In this document: piece after piece, positions 16,839 through 23,764 of the stretch
Layout: every line of letters begins with the position of its first letter
How positions within the stretch are numbered: the stretch's first letter is position 1
Source of the DNA: UBA953 sp041191065
GTDB taxonomy: Bacteria > Verrucomicrobiota > Verrucomicrobiia > Opitutales > UBA953
Assembly: GCA_041191065.1 (NCBI GenBank)
Contig: JBEEPO010000001.1
Location: 1 to 64,000, forward strand
Direction of reading: 5' to 3'
DNA: 64,000 nt
Notes under the pieces: generated by a model
What the model was told of the DNA's origin: nothing
What the model saw: the letters and a program-made list of their open reading frames with translations, nothing else
The model's database searches: none
Translations under genes and position numbers: made by a program

Positions 16839-17663
16839 ATGTCCCAGACCATGAACCCTCCGTCCTCTTCCCGCATCAAGGTCCGCCCCGCCGCCGAACG
16901 CGAAGGGCGTAAGGACTACATCAGCATCCGCGACTTCGGTTTCTGGTATGGGGAGAAGAAAGCCCTCGACGCCATCTCCCTCGACATCCCCGAGCGCCAG
17001 GTCGTCGCCTTCATCGGTCCGTCCGGTTGCGGCAAGTCCACGCTCCTGCGTAACCTGAACCGGATGAACGACCTCGTCGACGGCATCCGTCATGAGGGCG
17101 ATATCACCATCAACGGACGTTCGATCTACGATCCCGGACTGGAGGTCATCTCCCTCCGCCGTCGCGTGGGCATGGTCTTCCAGAAGTCCAACCCCTTCCC
17201 CAAGTCCATCTTCGAGAACGTCGTCTACGCCCTGCGCGTGGTCGGCGTCCGCGACCGTGCCGTCCTCGAGGAGGCCTGTGAGACCTCCCTCCGCAAGGCC
17301 GCCCTCTGGGACGAAGTGAAGGACCGTCTCGACGACAGCGCCCTCGGCCTTTCCGGCGGCCAGATGCAGCGTCTCTGCATCGCCCGCGCCATCGCCAACC
17401 GCCCGGAGATCCTGCTCATGGACGAGCCTTGCTCGGCCCTCGACCCGATCGCGACCGGCAAGATCGAGGAGCTCATCCACGAGCTCAAGGACCAGTTCAC
17501 CATCGTCATCGTCACCCATTCGATGCAGCAGGCCGCCCGCGTATCCGACCGCACCGCTTTCTTCTACCTCGGCAAGCAGGTCGAATACGACACCACCGAG
17601 AAGATCTTCATGAACCCGACGCAGGCCCAGACCGAGGCCTACATCTCGGGTCGCTTCGGCTGA
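16839..17663 (+). CDS. pstB: Phosphate ABC transporter ATP-binding protein
   Basis: 274 residues. Walker A is GPSGCGKST at residues 60-68, the signature is LSGGQMQRLCIARA, and Walker B is ILLMDEPCSALD. FQKSNPFPKSIFENVVYALR is characteristic of PstB among ABC ATPases. It drives phosphate import through PstCA. The start is preceded by AAAACACCCCTC, with no Shine-Dalgarno; the same decamer forms one arm of the inverted repeat upstream of pstS. Confidence 0.97.
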   Translation: MSQTMNPPSSSRIKVRPAAEREGRKDYISIRDFGFWYGEKKALDAISLDIPERQVVAFIGPSGCGKSTLLRNLNRMNDLVDGIRHEGDITINGRSIYDPGLEVISLRRRVGMVFQKSNPFPKSIFENVVYALRVVGVRDRAVLEEACETSLRKAALWDEVKDRLDDSALGLSGGQMQRLCIARAIANRPEILLMDEPCSALDPIATGKIEELIHELKDQFTIVIVTHSMQQAARVSDRTAFFYLGKQVEYDTTEKIFMNPTQAQTEAYISGRFG

Positions 17664-17682
17664 TTTCCAGACCAACAAGACC

Positions 17683-18336
17683 ATGCAACGCTTCTTCCAC
17701 GACGAACTCCGCCAGCTCCGGGACGACCTCATCCTGATGGGCGAGCGTTCGCTCGACATGACCCGCCTCGTGCTCCGCGCCGTCGAGAACGGCGACGATT
17801 CCCTGGCCCTGCAGGTCCGCGGCATGGACGACCGCGTCGACGAGCTCGAGAAGCGCGTCGACCGCGAGATCATGCGCTACCTGACGCTCTTCGGCCCGAT
17901 GGGCAGCGACGTCCGGCTGCTCCTCGCCGCCCGCGACATCGGCCACGACCTCGAGCGCATCGCCGACGAGGCCTCCGTCATCGCCAAGCGCGCCATGGTC
18001 ATCTCCGAGCGCGGTCCGCTCAAGGACCTGCTCCACGTCCCGGCCGAAGGCGTCATCGCCTGCGAGGTCCTGCGCCTGGCCATCGACAGCTTCATCGAAG
18101 GGGACATCGAGAAGGCCCGGCTGGTGCTGCGGCGTGACGCCGAGATCGACGCCCTTAACCGCAAGAACTACGAGGAGCTCTTCGGCAAGGCCGGCGACGC
18201 CGCCAAGGTGTCCGCCTCCCACGTCGAGCTGATCTTCATCTCCAAGGCCCTCGAGCGAATCGGCGATCATTCGAAGAACATCGCCGAACAGGTCATCTTC
18301 CTGCTTTCCGGCGAGGACGTCCGTCACGCCCGCTGA
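17683..18336 (+). CDS. phoU: Phosphate signalling protein PhoU
   Basis: 217 residues, all helical, made of two PhoU repeats with the metal-binding E/D-rich helices (ARDIGHDLERIADEASVIAK and the related ISKALERIGDHSKNIAEQVI). PhoU links the Pst transporter to the PhoR/PhoB two-component system and prevents excess phosphate uptake. It is the last gene of the pst block, 19 bases after pstB. PhoR and PhoB are not in the window. Confidence 0.95.
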   Translation: MQRFFHDELRQLRDDLILMGERSLDMTRLVLRAVENGDDSLALQVRGMDDRVDELEKRVDREIMRYLTLFGPMGSDVRLLLAARDIGHDLERIADEASVIAKRAMVISERGPLKDLLHVPAEGVIACEVLRLAIDSFIEGDIEKARLVLRRDAEIDALNRKNYEELFGKAGDAAKVSASHVELIFISKALERIGDHSKNIAEQVIFLLSGEDVRHAR

Positions 18337-18346
18337 CCCTGCCGCG

Positions 18347-18376
18347 GGAAAAGTCCCCCCTTGTCGGGGGGCTTTC
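18347..18376 (+). terminator. Terminator of the pst-phoU operon
   Basis: GGAAAAGTCCCCCC pairs imperfectly with GGGGGGCTTTCC around a short TTGTC region. The stem is very GC-rich and lies ten bases after the phoU stop. The T-rich end is short (CTTTCCTGT). Confidence 0.6.
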
Positions 18377-18388
18377 CTGTGGTATGAT
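18361..18388 (+). promoter_or_regulatory. Promoter that may yield a leaderless mRNA
   Basis: A -35-like TTGTCG (18361-18366) and a -10-like TATGAT (18383-18388, 5 of 6 to TATAAT) are 16 bases apart. The transcription start expected about seven bases after the -10 coincides with the ATG at 18395, so the mRNA may have no 5' leader. The -35 lies in the loop and 3' arm of the preceding terminator. Confidence 0.45.
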
Positions 18389-18394
18389 GCGGGG

Positions 18395-18844
18395 ATGGAA
18401 GTCGCGCGTCGTCTCGGAGTCTTGGTCCTCGAGTGGGGTTCCCTCGCCTTGGGGGTCTTCTTGGCCAAGTATTTCGGTTTCCTGAGCTACGGAGACCCCG
18501 TGACCCTGGCCGTCGTCGCCGTGGTCCTCGGCCTGTTCAACTCCTTCCTGCGCCCGTTCCTCCTGGCGGTCTTCATGATCGTCTCGATCCCCATCCTGAT
18601 CCTCACGCTTGGCCTAGGCGCCTATCTGGTGCTCTTCGTGACCAACGGCGCTATCCTCGCCCTGACCGATAGCCTCATCAAGGACTTCCACTTGAATAAC
18701 TGGGCCATGGCGACCCTCACGATTTCCATCACTTCCTGGATGATTTCTTCCACGGTCGGCATCGACCAGCTCAAGCCGCTGCGCCGGGCCAATGAAGCCA
18801 AGGCCAACGCCCAGAAGGCCAAGGACGACGCCATCGACATCTGA
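18395..18844 (+). CDS. Small membrane protein, DUF360/4-TMS holin-like family
   Basis: 149 residues with four hydrophobic segments (about 5-25, 35-55, 55-85 and 105-125). The segment NSFLRPFLLAVFMIVSIPILILTL matches the pattern of the family labelled phage holin family 4 superfamily IV (DUF360) in databases; the quoted span runs over residues 49-72. These are ordinary chromosomal inner-membrane proteins of unknown function, and nothing here suggests a prophage. The C-terminus is a charged Ala/Lys-rich helix. Confidence 0.75.
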   Translation: MEVARRLGVLVLEWGSLALGVFLAKYFGFLSYGDPVTLAVVAVVLGLFNSFLRPFLLAVFMIVSIPILILTLGLGAYLVLFVTNGAILALTDSLIKDFHLNNWAMATLTISITSWMISSTVGIDQLKPLRRANEAKANAQKAKDDAIDI

Positions 18845-18864
18845 TTCGGGCAGGGCGGTTGTTT

Positions 18865-18975
18865 CAGGTGGCGGGTGGCAGCTCCGGGTGGCTGGTATCG
18901 GGTATGTGCAGCAGGGTGGGGTGTCATGTTTATTGCGCCTGCCACCCGCCACCTGAGGCCGCCACCTGCCACCCG
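18865..18975. repeat. GGTGGC palindromic intergenic element, copy 1
   Basis: A G-rich left arm of GGTGGC/GGGTGGCAG words (about 18865-18892) and a C-rich right arm (18938-18975) are inverted copies of each other around a less repetitive centre. The right arm ends with ACCTGAGGCCGCCACC, then TGCCACCCG. This 25-base stretch is also present in the element at 31778-31864. It begins about 20 bases after the stop at 18844. A 16-base tandem duplication (CCCTCCGG-type units, 18984-19015) follows immediately. Confidence 0.8.
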
Positions 18976-19070
18976 TAACTTCGGGCCCTCCGGTCCTCGT
19001 GCCCTCCGGCCCTCGTATTCACTCAGTCTTGCCAATCCGCCGGGAGTCCTTTGCGTGGGGGCTCCACGCC

Positions 19071-20261
19071 ATGTCGAATCCCGCTCTCTCCTCCTGGGCC
19101 CGCAACGTCGCCCCTTCACCGACCCTCGCCGTCGATGCCAAGGCGAAGGCCCTCAAGGCCGCCGGCAAGGACGTCGTCGGCTTCGGCGTCGGCGAGCCCG
19201 ACTTCGACACCCCGCAGTTCGTCAAGGACGCCTGCGCCAAGGCCCTGGCCGACGGCCAGACCAAGTATGCCCCCACGCCGGGCATCCCCGCCCTCCGCAA
19301 GGCCATCGCCGAAGACTACACCCGTCGCGGCTTCACCGGCATCGCCGACGCCAACGTCGTCGTCTCCCCGGGCGGCAAGATGTCCTGCTACCTCGCCATC
19401 CTCGCCACCATCAGCGCCGGCGACGAAGTCATCATCCCGGCCCCGTATTGGGTCAGCTACCCTGAGATGGTGAAGCTCGCCGGCGGCAAGCCCGTCGTCG
19501 TCAACGCCGAGGACGTCACCGGTTTCAAGATCACCCCGGCCCAGCTGACCGCCGCGCTCACCCCGAAGACGCGCATGGTCATCATCAACAGCCCGTCCAA
19601 CCCGACCGGCGCCGTCTACACCCGCGCCGAGCTCGAAGCCCTCGTGGCCATCTGCGTGAAGGCCAACGTCTGGATCATGTCCGACGAGATCTACGAGAAC
19701 CTCGTCTATGACGGCCAGACCACCTGCAGCCCGGCGACCTTCTCGCCTGAAGCCGCCCGCCTGACCATCACCGTCTCCGGCTACGCCAAGAGCTACTCCA
19801 TGACCGGCTGGCGCCTCGGCACCCTCGTCGCCTCCGACAAGGCCCTCGCCGCCGCCGTGGCCGACCTGCAGAGCCAGATCTCGTCCAACGCCACCACCTT
19901 CGCCCAGTTCGGCGCCCTGGCGGTGCACCAGCACCCTGACAAGGCCAAGGCCTCCCTCGCCGAGATGGGCGCCGTCTTCGATAAGCGCCGCCTCAACCTC
20001 CTCGCCGGCCTCAACGCCATCCCCGGCCTGACCTGTTACCGCTCACAGGGCGCGTTCTACCTCTTTCCGAACATCAAATCGTTCGGCCTGACCTCCGCTC
20101 AGTTCGCCGACCGCCTGCTCGAGGAAGAGCTCATGGCCGTCGTCCCGGGTTCCGCGTTCGGCTCCGAAGGCTACATCCGCCTCAGCTACGCGACCTCTGA
20201 CAAGGTGATCGCCCAGGGCCTCGAGCGTCTCGCCCGTTTCTGCGCGAAGCTGAAGAAGTAA
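19071..20261 (+). CDS. Class I pyridoxal-phosphate aminotransferase (aspartate type)
   Basis: 396 residues from ATG 19071. The PLP-binding lysine motif is SGYAKSYSMTGWRLG; other fold-type I marks are GVGEPDFDTPQFV near the N-terminus, NSPSNPTGAVY, and the final arginine in YIRLSYATS. Subgroup 1-gamma enzymes with this sequence type transfer amino groups between aspartate and 2-oxoglutarate, and some also accept prephenate. The gene stands alone, between a palindromic repeat region and a strong terminator. Confidence 0.93.
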   Translation: MSNPALSSWARNVAPSPTLAVDAKAKALKAAGKDVVGFGVGEPDFDTPQFVKDACAKALADGQTKYAPTPGIPALRKAIAEDYTRRGFTGIADANVVVSPGGKMSCYLAILATISAGDEVIIPAPYWVSYPEMVKLAGGKPVVVNAEDVTGFKITPAQLTAALTPKTRMVIINSPSNPTGAVYTRAELEALVAICVKANVWIMSDEIYENLVYDGQTTCSPATFSPEAARLTITVSGYAKSYSMTGWRLGTLVASDKALAAAVADLQSQISSNATTFAQFGALAVHQHPDKAKASLAEMGAVFDKRRLNLLAGLNAIPGLTCYRSQGAFYLFPNIKSFGLTSAQFADRLLEEELMAVVPGSAFGSEGYIRLSYATSDKVIAQGLERLARFCAKLKK

Positions 20262-20290
20262 CGGCAGCGAGGGGACACGCCCCTGGACCA

Positions 20291-20319
20291 AAGGACGGCA
20301 CCCGATGCCGTCCTTTTTT
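20291..20319 (+). terminator. Intrinsic terminator after the aminotransferase
   Basis: AAGGACGGCA (20291-20300) pairs with TGCCGTCCTT (20306-20315) over CCCGA, followed by a T-run. It is one of the clearest rho-independent terminators in the window. Confidence 0.9.
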
Positions 20320-20337
20320 GTGCATGTATCAAGGTAG

Positions 20338-20358
20338 GGGCACGACCGCGTCGTGCCC
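20338..20358. repeat. REP-like hairpin
   Basis: GGGCACGAC (20338-20346) and GTCGTGCCC (20350-20358) are perfect inverted copies around CGC. A related hairpin with the same layout (GGTCACGACTGCGTAGTGACC) occurs at 27367-27387, so this looks like a dispersed short palindrome family. Confidence 0.6.
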
Positions 20359-20361
20359 TAG

Positions 20362-20375
20362 TTGAAACGTTTCAA
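20362..20375. promoter_or_regulatory. 14-base palindrome resembling a LacI-family operator
   Basis: TTGAAACGTTTCAA is a perfect palindrome with central CG, the form typical of LacI/GalR/CcpA-type operators. It touches the higA stop codon and lies between convergent genes, so no promoter is obvious for it to control. Confidence 0.35.
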
Positions 20376-20376
20376 T

Positions 20377-20676
20377 TCAAGCCACCTGCAACGGCTTGAT
20401 GCTCGCCTTTACCTTGGGGCCGATGGTGTTGACGGCCTCCCTGAGGTCATAGGCGAGCTGGGCGCGCAGCCAGTAGCCTGGCTCGAGACCAAGGTAGGCG
20501 CATAGGTGCAGGTCGGTCTCGGCGGTGATGCCACGGCGCTCCTTGAGGATCTCATTGACGCGCTGGTGGGGCAGACGGGCGCCCTTGGCCAGACGGTAGG
20601 CCGTGATGCCGAGCGGCGTCAGGAACTCCTCGCGGAGCAGTTCGCCCGGGTGGACGTTGAGGAGTTTCTTTTTCAT
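20377..20676 (-). CDS. higA: HigA-family antitoxin (XRE helix-turn-helix)
   Basis: 99 residues from ATG 20676. The VapI/HigA-type sequence starts MKKKLLNVHPGELLREEFL and carries a helix-turn-helix (ITAYRLAKGARLPHQRVNEI), followed by TDLHLCAYLGLEPGYWLRAQ. It should neutralise HigB and repress the operon. It starts five bases after the higB stop, giving the toxin-first order typical of higBA. Two palindromes near the promoter (20977-20997 and 21013-21029) are candidate binding sites. Confidence 0.93.
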   Translation of the reverse strand: MKKKLLNVHPGELLREEFLTPLGITAYRLAKGARLPHQRVNEILKERRGITAETDLHLCAYLGLEPGYWLRAQLAYDLREAVNTIGPKVKASIKPLQVA

Positions 20677-20681
20677 GAAGA

Positions 20682-20963
20682 TCAGTGGTAGTCGGTGATT
20701 TCTATGTCGTAGGCCTCGTGGCCTGCCCAGCGGAAGCAAAGTCGATATTGGTCGTTAATGCGGATGCTGTGTTGTCCCTGTCGGTTTCCTTGGAGTGCCT
20801 TCAAGCGATTGCCGGGTGGTACGCGTAGGTCGTTGAGCGAGGCGGCCGCTTGGAGTTGGGTGAGTTTCCGTAGGGCGGACTGGTGGATGGTGGCGGGTAA
20901 TTCGGCAGGTCTTTGGCCGAGCCAGAGCCGATGCGTGGCGCGGCAGGCGAAGGTCGCGATCAC
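20682..20963 (-). CDS. higB: HigB-family toxin (RelE superfamily mRNA interferase)
   Basis: 93 residues, GTG start. The family marks are LPATIHQSALRKLTQLQAA, LRVPPGNRLKALQGNRQGQH and the C-terminal YRLCFRWAGHEAYDIEITDY followed by His. HigB cleaves mRNA on the ribosome. The predicted promoter puts the 5' end only a few bases before the GTG, so the transcript is nearly leaderless. The pair is isolated next to the S23 element, as is common for mobile accessory genes. Confidence 0.9.
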   Translation of the reverse strand: MIATFACRATHRLWLGQRPAELPATIHQSALRKLTQLQAAASLNDLRVPPGNRLKALQGNRQGQHSIRINDQYRLCFRWAGHEAYDIEITDYH

Positions 20964-20974
20964 TGGACGAGAAA

Positions 20975-21004
20975 GTTATGCATGACTAGCATGCATAGTG
21001 TCAA
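20975..21004 (-). promoter_or_regulatory. higBA promoter with overlapping operator
   Basis: On the minus strand TTGACA (20999-21004) is a perfect -35, followed after 18 bases by CATAAC (20975-20980). The spacer contains the inverted repeat TATGCATG (20977-20984) and CATGCATA (20990-20997) around ACTAG, so a bound HigA would block RNA polymerase. Confidence 0.65.
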
Positions 21005-21012
21005 TGAGGATA

Positions 21013-21029
21013 TGCACGTTAAACGTGCA
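21013..21029. promoter_or_regulatory. Second palindromic operator candidate upstream of higBA
   Basis: TGCACGTT and AACGTGCA form perfect 8-base arms around a single A. It sits just upstream of the -35 of the higBA promoter and shares the TGCA core with the first operator. Confidence 0.5.
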
Positions 21030-21048
21030 CAATTTGTAACTTCAGTCA

Positions 21049-21084
21049 GGGGACACGTGGGCACGGTGACACGTGGACACGGGG
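21049..21084. repeat. Left 36-base terminal inverted repeat of the S23 unit
   Basis: The 36 bases contain two CACGTG palindromes at a spacing that gives repeated GGACACGTG/GTGACACGTGG words. It matches the reverse complement of 21602-21637 at 35 of 36 positions (one C/T difference), and pairing extends one base further at the outer end (21048 with 21638). Confidence 0.9.
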
Positions 21085-21108
21085 AAGGGAGCAGGGGAGA
21101 TGGGATCA

Positions 21109-21507
21109 TCACCCGTCTACTGCTTCACGGGCTTTGCGCATCTTGATGGTGCCGCCCAGCAGGCGGGCGACTTCGTCGAGCTGCGCGGCTATTTGGACGA
21201 CCACTGGCTGGGGGATGATACCGAGGTCCTCGGCGATGCTGAGTTGGGTTTCAAGTTCCGCCAATGAGCCGCGGGCGATCTGGAGGAAGCGCAGGGCGTC
21301 TTTGTTCGTCCCTCGCTCGTCGCCTTCGGCGATGTTCGAAGGGATGGAGACTGCCGATCGCATGATCTGATCGGACAGCCCTCGATGTCTCTCGAAGGCA
21401 GGAGTCATGCAGAGGCGATAGGCTGCGGACGCGAGTGAACGCGATTTCTGCCAGACAACGAGGTCGCGATAAGAGTTAACCTTTCCGAGCGGCTTGGGGG
21501 TATTCAT
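21109..21507 (-). CDS. S23/four-helix-bundle protein (23S rRNA intervening-sequence protein family)
   Basis: 132 residues from ATG 21507. Family marks are YRDLVVWQKSRSLASAAYRL, then SDQIMRSAVSIPSNIAEGDE and FLQIARGSLAELETQLSIAE. Members fold as four-helix bundles that form pentamers and are encoded within 23S rRNA intervening sequences of several bacteria; the related Avd protein works in diversity-generating retroelements. Here the gene is not in rRNA but fills a 589-base unit with near-perfect 36-base terminal inverted repeats. Its function in such units is unknown. Confidence 0.9.
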   Translation of the reverse strand: MNTPKPLGKVNSYRDLVVWQKSRSLASAAYRLCMTPAFERHRGLSDQIMRSAVSIPSNIAEGDERGTNKDALRFLQIARGSLAELETQLSIAEDLGIIPQPVVVQIAAQLDEVARLLGGTIKMRKAREAVDG

Positions 21508-21601
21508 CGCCGCCAAGGCTGTCTCCTTCGCGGCTTCAGCGCACCGTTTTCATCGCACACTGAATCCCTATGCTCACCTGAAGGATTCCTTTGCTAATAT
21601 C

Positions 21602-21637
21602 CCCCATGTCCACGTGTCACCGTGCCCACGTGTCCCC
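21602..21637. repeat. Right 36-base terminal inverted repeat of the S23 unit
   Basis: This arm starts with CCCCATGTCCACGTGTCACC and is the inverted partner of 21049-21084. It ends five bases before the stop codon of the minus-strand HAD phosphatase gene, the same placement as the other palindromic elements in this window. No target-site duplication is visible outside the arms. Confidence 0.9.
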
Positions 21638-21642
21638 TAGGA

Positions 21643-22251
21643 TCATGCCGGCTCTACGAGAATGCAGGGCATCCCGGCGGCGTCGGCGGCTTCCTTGCCG
21701 CGCGGGCTGTCTTCGATGACGACGCAGTCGGCGGGCTTCAGGCCGAGGCGGTCCGCCGCGGCGAGGAAGAGGTCGGGGTGCGGCTTGGAGCGCGGGGCGT
21801 CCTCGGCGGTGATGACGGCGTCGAAGAGGTGCGTGATGTCGATCCGCTTCAGCGTCGTATGCACGTGGTCGCGCCGGCCGGCGGAAGCGACGGCGGTCTT
21901 GTGACCGAGGCCGCGGACGTGGTGGACGACGGCGACGACTTCGTGGCGGGCGGTGACGTCCTTGGCGAGGTGCTCTTCGAGGAACTCATGGCCGTCGGCC
22001 AGCAGCTGCTCGACGTCCAGGTCGAAGCCGTAGTCTGCCTTGAGGCGCTGGCAGGTGTCGACGGCGGACATGCCGCCCATCGAGCAGAAGAGGGGCCACG
22101 GGAAGTCGAACGACCGACCGATCTGCTTGCTGATGATGTGCGTCCAGCTGCGGTGGTGGATCCACATGGAGGCCGCGAGGGTGCCGTCACAGTCGAAGAT
22201 CCAGCCCGGACGGGAGAGGAGGGCCGGGTCGAAGGGAATCATCTTGGACAT
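21643..22251 (-). CDS. HAD-superfamily phosphatase, beta-phosphoglucomutase-like
   Basis: 202 residues. HAD motif I is FDCDGTLAAS at about 19-28; motif II lies in TAVASAGRRDHV, motif III in SKPHPDLFLAAADRL, and motif IV in CVVIEDSPRGKEAADAAGM. An alpha-helical cap sits between motifs I and II. The family dephosphorylates sugar phosphates and similar metabolites (YqaB/GPH type). It starts five bases after ffh on the same strand and is probably co-transcribed. Confidence 0.88.
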   Translation of the reverse strand: MSKMIPFDPALLSRPGWIFDCDGTLAASMWIHHRSWTHIISKQIGRSFDFPWPLFCSMGGMSAVDTCQRLKADYGFDLDVEQLLADGHEFLEEHLAKDVTARHEVVAVVHHVRGLGHKTAVASAGRRDHVHTTLKRIDITHLFDAVITAEDAPRSKPHPDLFLAAADRLGLKPADCVVIEDSPRGKEAADAAGMPCILVEPA

Positions 22252-22256
22252 GGCGA

Positions 22257-23627
22257 TCAGCGCATGCCGGGGAAACCGCCGCCGGGGAAGCCGCCGCGGC
22301 CGCCGCCCATCTGGCCCATGCGACGCATGAGTTCCTTGCCCTTGCCGCCCTTCATCATGCGCATCATCTCGCGCATCTGGGAGAACTGCTTGATCAGCGC
22401 GTTGACGTCGCTGACCTGGGTGCCCGAGCCTTTGGCGATGCGCAGGCGGCGCGAGCCGTTGAGGATGTCGGGATTGCGACGCTCCTTCTTGGTCATCGAG
22501 AGCACGATGGCTTCGGTCTTGGCGAGGTGCTTCTCTTCCTTGGCGCCGACCTGGATGCCGCCCATGCCCGGCATCATCTTCATGATGTCGCCGAGCGGGC
22601 CCATCTTCTTCATCTGCGACATCTGCGCGAGGAAGTCCTCGAGGTCGAAATCGGCCTTCTTCATTTTCTCGGCCAGACGCTCGGCTTCCTTGTGGTCGAC
22701 GACCTCCTGGGCCTTCTCGACGAGGGAGACGACGTCACCCATGCCCAGGATGCGCTGGGCCATGCGGTCGGGGTGGAAGGTGTCGAAGTCCGAGGACTTC
22801 TCGCCCGTGCCCATGTAGCGGATCGGGACGCCCGTGACGGACTTCATCGACAGCGCAGCGCCACCGCGGGCGTCGCCGTCGAGCTTGGTCAGGATGATGC
22901 CCGTGAGCGGGGTGGATTCGTGGAACTTGGCGGCCACGTCGACGGCCTGCTGACCGAGGGCGGCGTCGGCGACGAGGAAGACCTCGTGCGGCTGGAAGGC
23001 GTCGCGCACGCGGCGGACTTCTTCCATCAGGTCGCCGTCGATCTGGAGGCGGCCGGCGGTGTCGACGATGACGAGGTCCGCGGCGGCGGCTTCGGCGTCC
23101 TTGACTAGGCGGCCCACCATCGCGGCGACGTCGGTCGCGGCGCGGTCGGCGCGGAAGTCGAAGCCTTCGTTCTTCGCGAGGGTCTCGAGCTGGTCGATGG
23201 CCGCGGGACGGCGCAAGTCGGCGGCGACGAGGGAGGGCTTGCGAATGCCCTCCTTTTTCACGAGGTGCTTGGCGAGCTTCGCGGCGCTGGTGGTCTTGCC
23301 GGAGCCCTGGAGACCGACGAGGAGCACGCGCAGCGGGCGGCGGGGGTCGATCGGGCGTTCGCCTTCGCCGAGGAGCTTCGTGAGCTCGTCGGACACGATC
23401 TTGACCGCCATCTGGCCCGGGTTGACGGATTCGATGACGGCCTGGCCGAGGCAGGCGACCTTGACGCGTTCGGTGAAGTCCTTGGCGACCTTGAAATTGA
23501 CGTCGGCGGACATCAGCGCCGAGCGCACCTCGGTCAGCGCCGGGGCGATGTTCTCCTCGGTGAGCTTGGAGAGTCCCCGGAGGTCGCGGAGGGCCTTGGT
23601 GAGTTTGTCGGTGAGGTTGGCGAACAC
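22257..23627 (-). CDS. ffh: Signal recognition particle GTPase Ffh (SRP54)
   Basis: 456 residues, GTG start at 23627 (the frame is open further upstream but homology begins here). N domain: FANLTDKLTKALRDLRGLSK; G domain: VGLQGSGKTTSAAKLAKHL, VDTAGRLQIDG, ILTKLDGDARGG; methionine-rich M domain with IMKMMPGMGG, binding 4.5S RNA and signal peptides. The C-terminus is a Gly/Met/Arg tail. It targets nascent membrane and secreted proteins together with FtsY. It is followed by the HAD phosphatase. Confidence 0.97.
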   Translation of the reverse strand: MFANLTDKLTKALRDLRGLSKLTEENIAPALTEVRSALMSADVNFKVAKDFTERVKVACLGQAVIESVNPGQMAVKIVSDELTKLLGEGERPIDPRRPLRVLLVGLQGSGKTTSAAKLAKHLVKKEGIRKPSLVAADLRRPAAIDQLETLAKNEGFDFRADRAATDVAAMVGRLVKDAEAAAADLVIVDTAGRLQIDGDLMEEVRRVRDAFQPHEVFLVADAALGQQAVDVAAKFHESTPLTGIILTKLDGDARGGAALSMKSVTGVPIRYMGTGEKSSDFDTFHPDRMAQRILGMGDVVSLVEKAQEVVDHKEAERLAEKMKKADFDLEDFLAQMSQMKKMGPLGDIMKMMPGMGGIQVGAKEEKHLAKTEAIVLSMTKKERRNPDILNGSRRLRIAKGSGTQVSDVNALIKQFSQMREMMRMMKGGKGKELMRRMGQMGGGRGGFPGGGFPGMR

Positions 23628-23715
23628 GGGAAGGAGGACTAGGGGAGGTAGTAAAGGCGTTCGGACCAGTCGTATCGAGGATAGAGTAGGGGGCGGCGGG
23701 CCCGATTCCGGGCGC

Positions 23716-23748
23716 AAAAAGGCCGCGTCACCCGGGGGCGACGCGGCC
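23716..23748 (-). terminator. Terminator after the globin gene
   Basis: GGCCGCGTC (23721-23729) pairs with GACGCGGCC (23740-23748). On the minus strand the stem is followed by TTTTT. It lies 17 bases after the stop of the leftward globin gene and separates it from ffh. Confidence 0.8.
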
Positions 23749-23764
23749 GAAAGGCGAGCAAGGC

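Noticed and set aside
18395..18844. Holin-like annotation as a sign of prophage
   Set aside because: The protein belongs to a chromosomal four-helix membrane family. No other phage gene is nearby.
21049..21637. Insertion sequence or transposon
   Set aside because: Terminal inverted repeats are present but there is no transposase and no target-site duplication (AGTCA before, TAGGA after).
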